A stretch of DNA of 7,187 nucleotides from DAOTYH01 sp034435015 (lineage in GTDB: Bacteria > Chloroflexota > Anaerolineae > Aggregatilineales > UBA3940): positions 1 to 7,187 of the forward strand of contig DAOTYH010000049.1 of assembly GCA_034435015.1 (NCBI GenBank), in the 5' to 3' direction. A program made the translations under genes and the position numbers. Shown here in pieces: positions 6,670-7,187 of the stretch (the first letter of the stretch is position 1; each line of letters begins with the position of its first letter). A model generated the notes under the pieces. That model was given only the letters and a program-made list of their open reading frames with translations. It had not been told where the DNA came from and did no database searches.

Positions 6670-6749
6670 GACAAAAAACACAATCCCCAGCGAGGCGGCC
6701 TAGCCTTTATCAGTACAGGCGGTGGGCACTTGTCTTTCTGAATGAACAT
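6654..6749 (-). CDS. Candidate pyr leader peptide (31 aa), attenuation control
   Basis: A short frame starts at ATG 6749, begins MFIQKDKCPPPVLIK, ends CFLSRPLG, and stops with TAA (6656-6654) inside the loop of the attenuator. An ATG at 6764 is in frame and would add five residues. GAGAG before the 6749 ATG is a modest ribosome binding site. The codons for Cys-Phe-Leu near the end are the U tract itself, and the last five codons cover the 5' arm of the terminator, so a ribosome reaching the end would block the hairpin. This matches the logic of the enterobacterial pyrBI leader. The peptide is not expected to act as a protein. A three-proline run (residues 9-11) could slow ribosomes. The frame could be open by chance. 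Confidence 0.5.
   Translation of the reverse strand: MFIQKDKCPPPVLIKARPPRWGLCFLSRPLG
6673..6678 (-). promoter_or_regulatory. U-rich tract before the attenuator, possible UTP-sensitive pause site
   Basis: The leader RNA reads UUGUGUUUUUUGUC here, with six consecutive U ending three bases before the terminator stem. In pyrBI-type attenuation, RNA polymerase slows at such tracts when UTP is low and lets the leading ribosome catch up. The role here is inferred from position and composition. Confidence 0.45.
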
Positions 6750-6787
6750 GAGACTCTCTCGCATGGGTCGTATGCAAAATCGCGTTG

Positions 6788-6815
6788 ATTTTATCGAGAT
6801 GGCGCGAGAATGCAA
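6788..6815 (-). promoter_or_regulatory. Candidate promoter of the pyrBFED operon
   Basis: On the minus strand TTGCAT (6815-6810) and TAAAAT (6793-6788) are separated by 16 bases. The -10 matches five of six consensus bases, the -35 only three. Transcription would start near 6781, giving a leader of about 190 nt with the leader frame about 30 nt from the 5' end. The -35 lies eight bases from the target duplication of the 80-bp element at 6832. Confidence 0.45.
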
Positions 6816-6823
6816 ATTTTACG

Positions 6824-6919
6824 CAATGTGGGGGAGTGGCTAACAGGGTGGATATGGAGGGCTAAAATCGCCTGACCCGTTAACTCCATGTCCACCTTTT
6901 TGAGCACTCCCCAATGTGG
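6824..6919. repeat. 8-bp target site duplication around MITE copy 3
   Basis: CAATGTGG is present at 6824-6831 and at 6912-6919, on both sides of the 80-bp element. The right copy shares its last base with the first G of the IS end at 6919. G runs at both junctions leave the exact border uncertain by a base. Confidence 0.7.
6832..6911. mobile_element. 80-bp MITE-like inverted-repeat element, copy 3
   Basis: The element starts GGGAGTGGCTAAC and ends CACTCCC; its arms match at 18 of 24 positions. It is the same length as copy 1 and matches it at 72 of 80 positions, with the same interior (AGGGCTAAAATCG, GACCCGTTAAC). It sits seven bases from the IS1-type end at 6919 in the same orientation. Its first 25 bases agree with that end at 22 positions, which ties the small elements to that IS family. 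Confidence 0.8.
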
Positions 6920-6949
6920 GGAGTGGCTAACTGTCTGGATATGTGCAAT

Positions 6950-6973
6950 AATAGTGTCATGAATAGTGTCATG
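6950..6973 (+). repeat. Perfect 12-bp tandem duplication at the transposase start
   Basis: AATAGTGTCATG occurs twice in a row (6950-6961, 6962-6973). Being a multiple of three it keeps frame and gives two candidate ATG starts (6959 and 6971); a further ATG at 6941 is in the same frame. Confidence 0.85.
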
Positions 6974-7187
6974 CAATGTCCAAAATGCAGCAACCAGAAG
7001 CAACATCAAATCAGGGCGGACCGAAGTCGGGAGTCAACGCTACAAATGCAAGGCCTGCGGATATCGTTACACGCCCAATCCTAAGCGGCATGGATACAGC
7101 GATGAAGTACGAATGCAAGCCGTACGGATGTACGTGGATGGGATGAATCTGCGGCGGATAGCCCGACACCTGGGTGTGAACCATCAG
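6971..7187 (+). pseudogene. IS1-type transposase N-terminus, frame-disrupted and partial
   Basis: From ATG 6971 the frame reads MQCPKCSNQKQ, the first half of a CxxC zinc finger, but runs to a stop at about 7073-7075 without the second half. The next frame (+1) carries the expected continuation: SGRTEVGSQRYKCKACGY from about 7011, then GYSDEVRMQAVRMYVDGMN and LRRIARHLGVNHQ to the window end. That is the second CxxC pair and the helix-turn-helix of InsA-like IS1 transposases. The switch lies near 6998-7004. IS1 itself uses a -1 frameshift much further downstream, so a +1 break inside the finger looks like a mutation or a sequencing error rather than programmed shifting. An initiation in the second frame (GTG 6966) would lose CPKC. 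Confidence 0.7.

Larger units (their letters stand above)
6919..7187 (+). mobile_element. Left end of an IS1-type insertion sequence (cut by the window edge)
   Basis: The terminal sequence GGGAGTGGCTAAC, followed after four bases by TGGATATG, is shared with the 80-bp elements. About 50 bases inside lies the start of a zinc-finger transposase. The right end is beyond the window. IS1-type is the best fit from the protein; IS1595-type elements, which also have zinc fingers and 8-bp duplications, are the main alternative. Confidence 0.7.

Noticed and set aside
6682..6697. PyrR-box-like sequence AATCCCCAGCGAGGCG on the + strand in the pyr leader
   Set aside because: It resembles the PyrR RNA consensus only with a two-base insertion, and it is on the strand opposite to the pyr transcript, so it would not be present in the leader RNA.
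1..6911. Composite transposon formed by MITE copies 1 and 3 around all genes
   Set aside because: The enclosed genes are core metabolism and lipoprotein maturation, copy 3 has its own 8-bp duplication, and nothing suggests the block moved as one unit.
6791..7009. 72-residue minus-strand frame across the MITE and the IS end
   Set aside because: It runs through inverted repeats and antisense to the transposase, has no family features and no good ribosome binding site.

Overview
The window reads as bacterial chromosome of moderate to high GC. The gene style (a sulfatase-like hydrolase with a C-terminal LRGLGYI motif, an Lgt with a basic tail, a pyrBFED cluster, IS1-type elements with small non-autonomous relatives) would fit an environmental lineage such as Chloroflexota. 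That placement is an impression from protein style, not a demonstrated assignment.

Layout: bases 1-474 are non-coding and carry two 80-bp inverted-repeat elements (1-80 and 228-307), a possible small transcript with a hairpin (about 117-196) and the upstream region of the first gene. Two + strand genes follow: a sulfatase/alkaline-phosphatase-superfamily hydrolase (475-2049) and lgt, prolipoprotein diacylglyceryl transferase (2104-3135). They converge on a minus-strand pyrimidine operon read as pyrB (aspartate carbamoyltransferase), pyrF (OMP decarboxylase), pyrE (orotate phosphoribosyltransferase) and pyrD (dihydroorotate dehydrogenase). A strong hairpin at 3206-3231 sits between the converging genes. 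The pyr genes are packed with gaps or overlaps of a few bases. They cover steps 2, 4, 5 and 6 of de novo UMP synthesis; carAB, pyrC and any pyrK are not in the window.

The most interesting region is the pyrB leader (6593-6815, minus strand). A plausible promoter is followed by an unlisted 31-codon reading frame that runs through a six-U tract and ends inside the loop of a perfect 12-bp intrinsic terminator upstream of pyrB. This is the architecture expected of UTP-sensitive, translation-coupled attenuation like that of enterobacterial pyrBI. It is inferred from sequence only.

Beyond the pyr promoter lies a third 80-bp element (6832-6911), then the left end of an IS1-type insertion sequence (from 6919) whose transposase N-terminus is split between two frames. 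The IS end and the 80-bp elements share terminal sequence, and two of the three small elements have visible 8-bp target duplications. They therefore look like MITE-type derivatives moved by this IS family.
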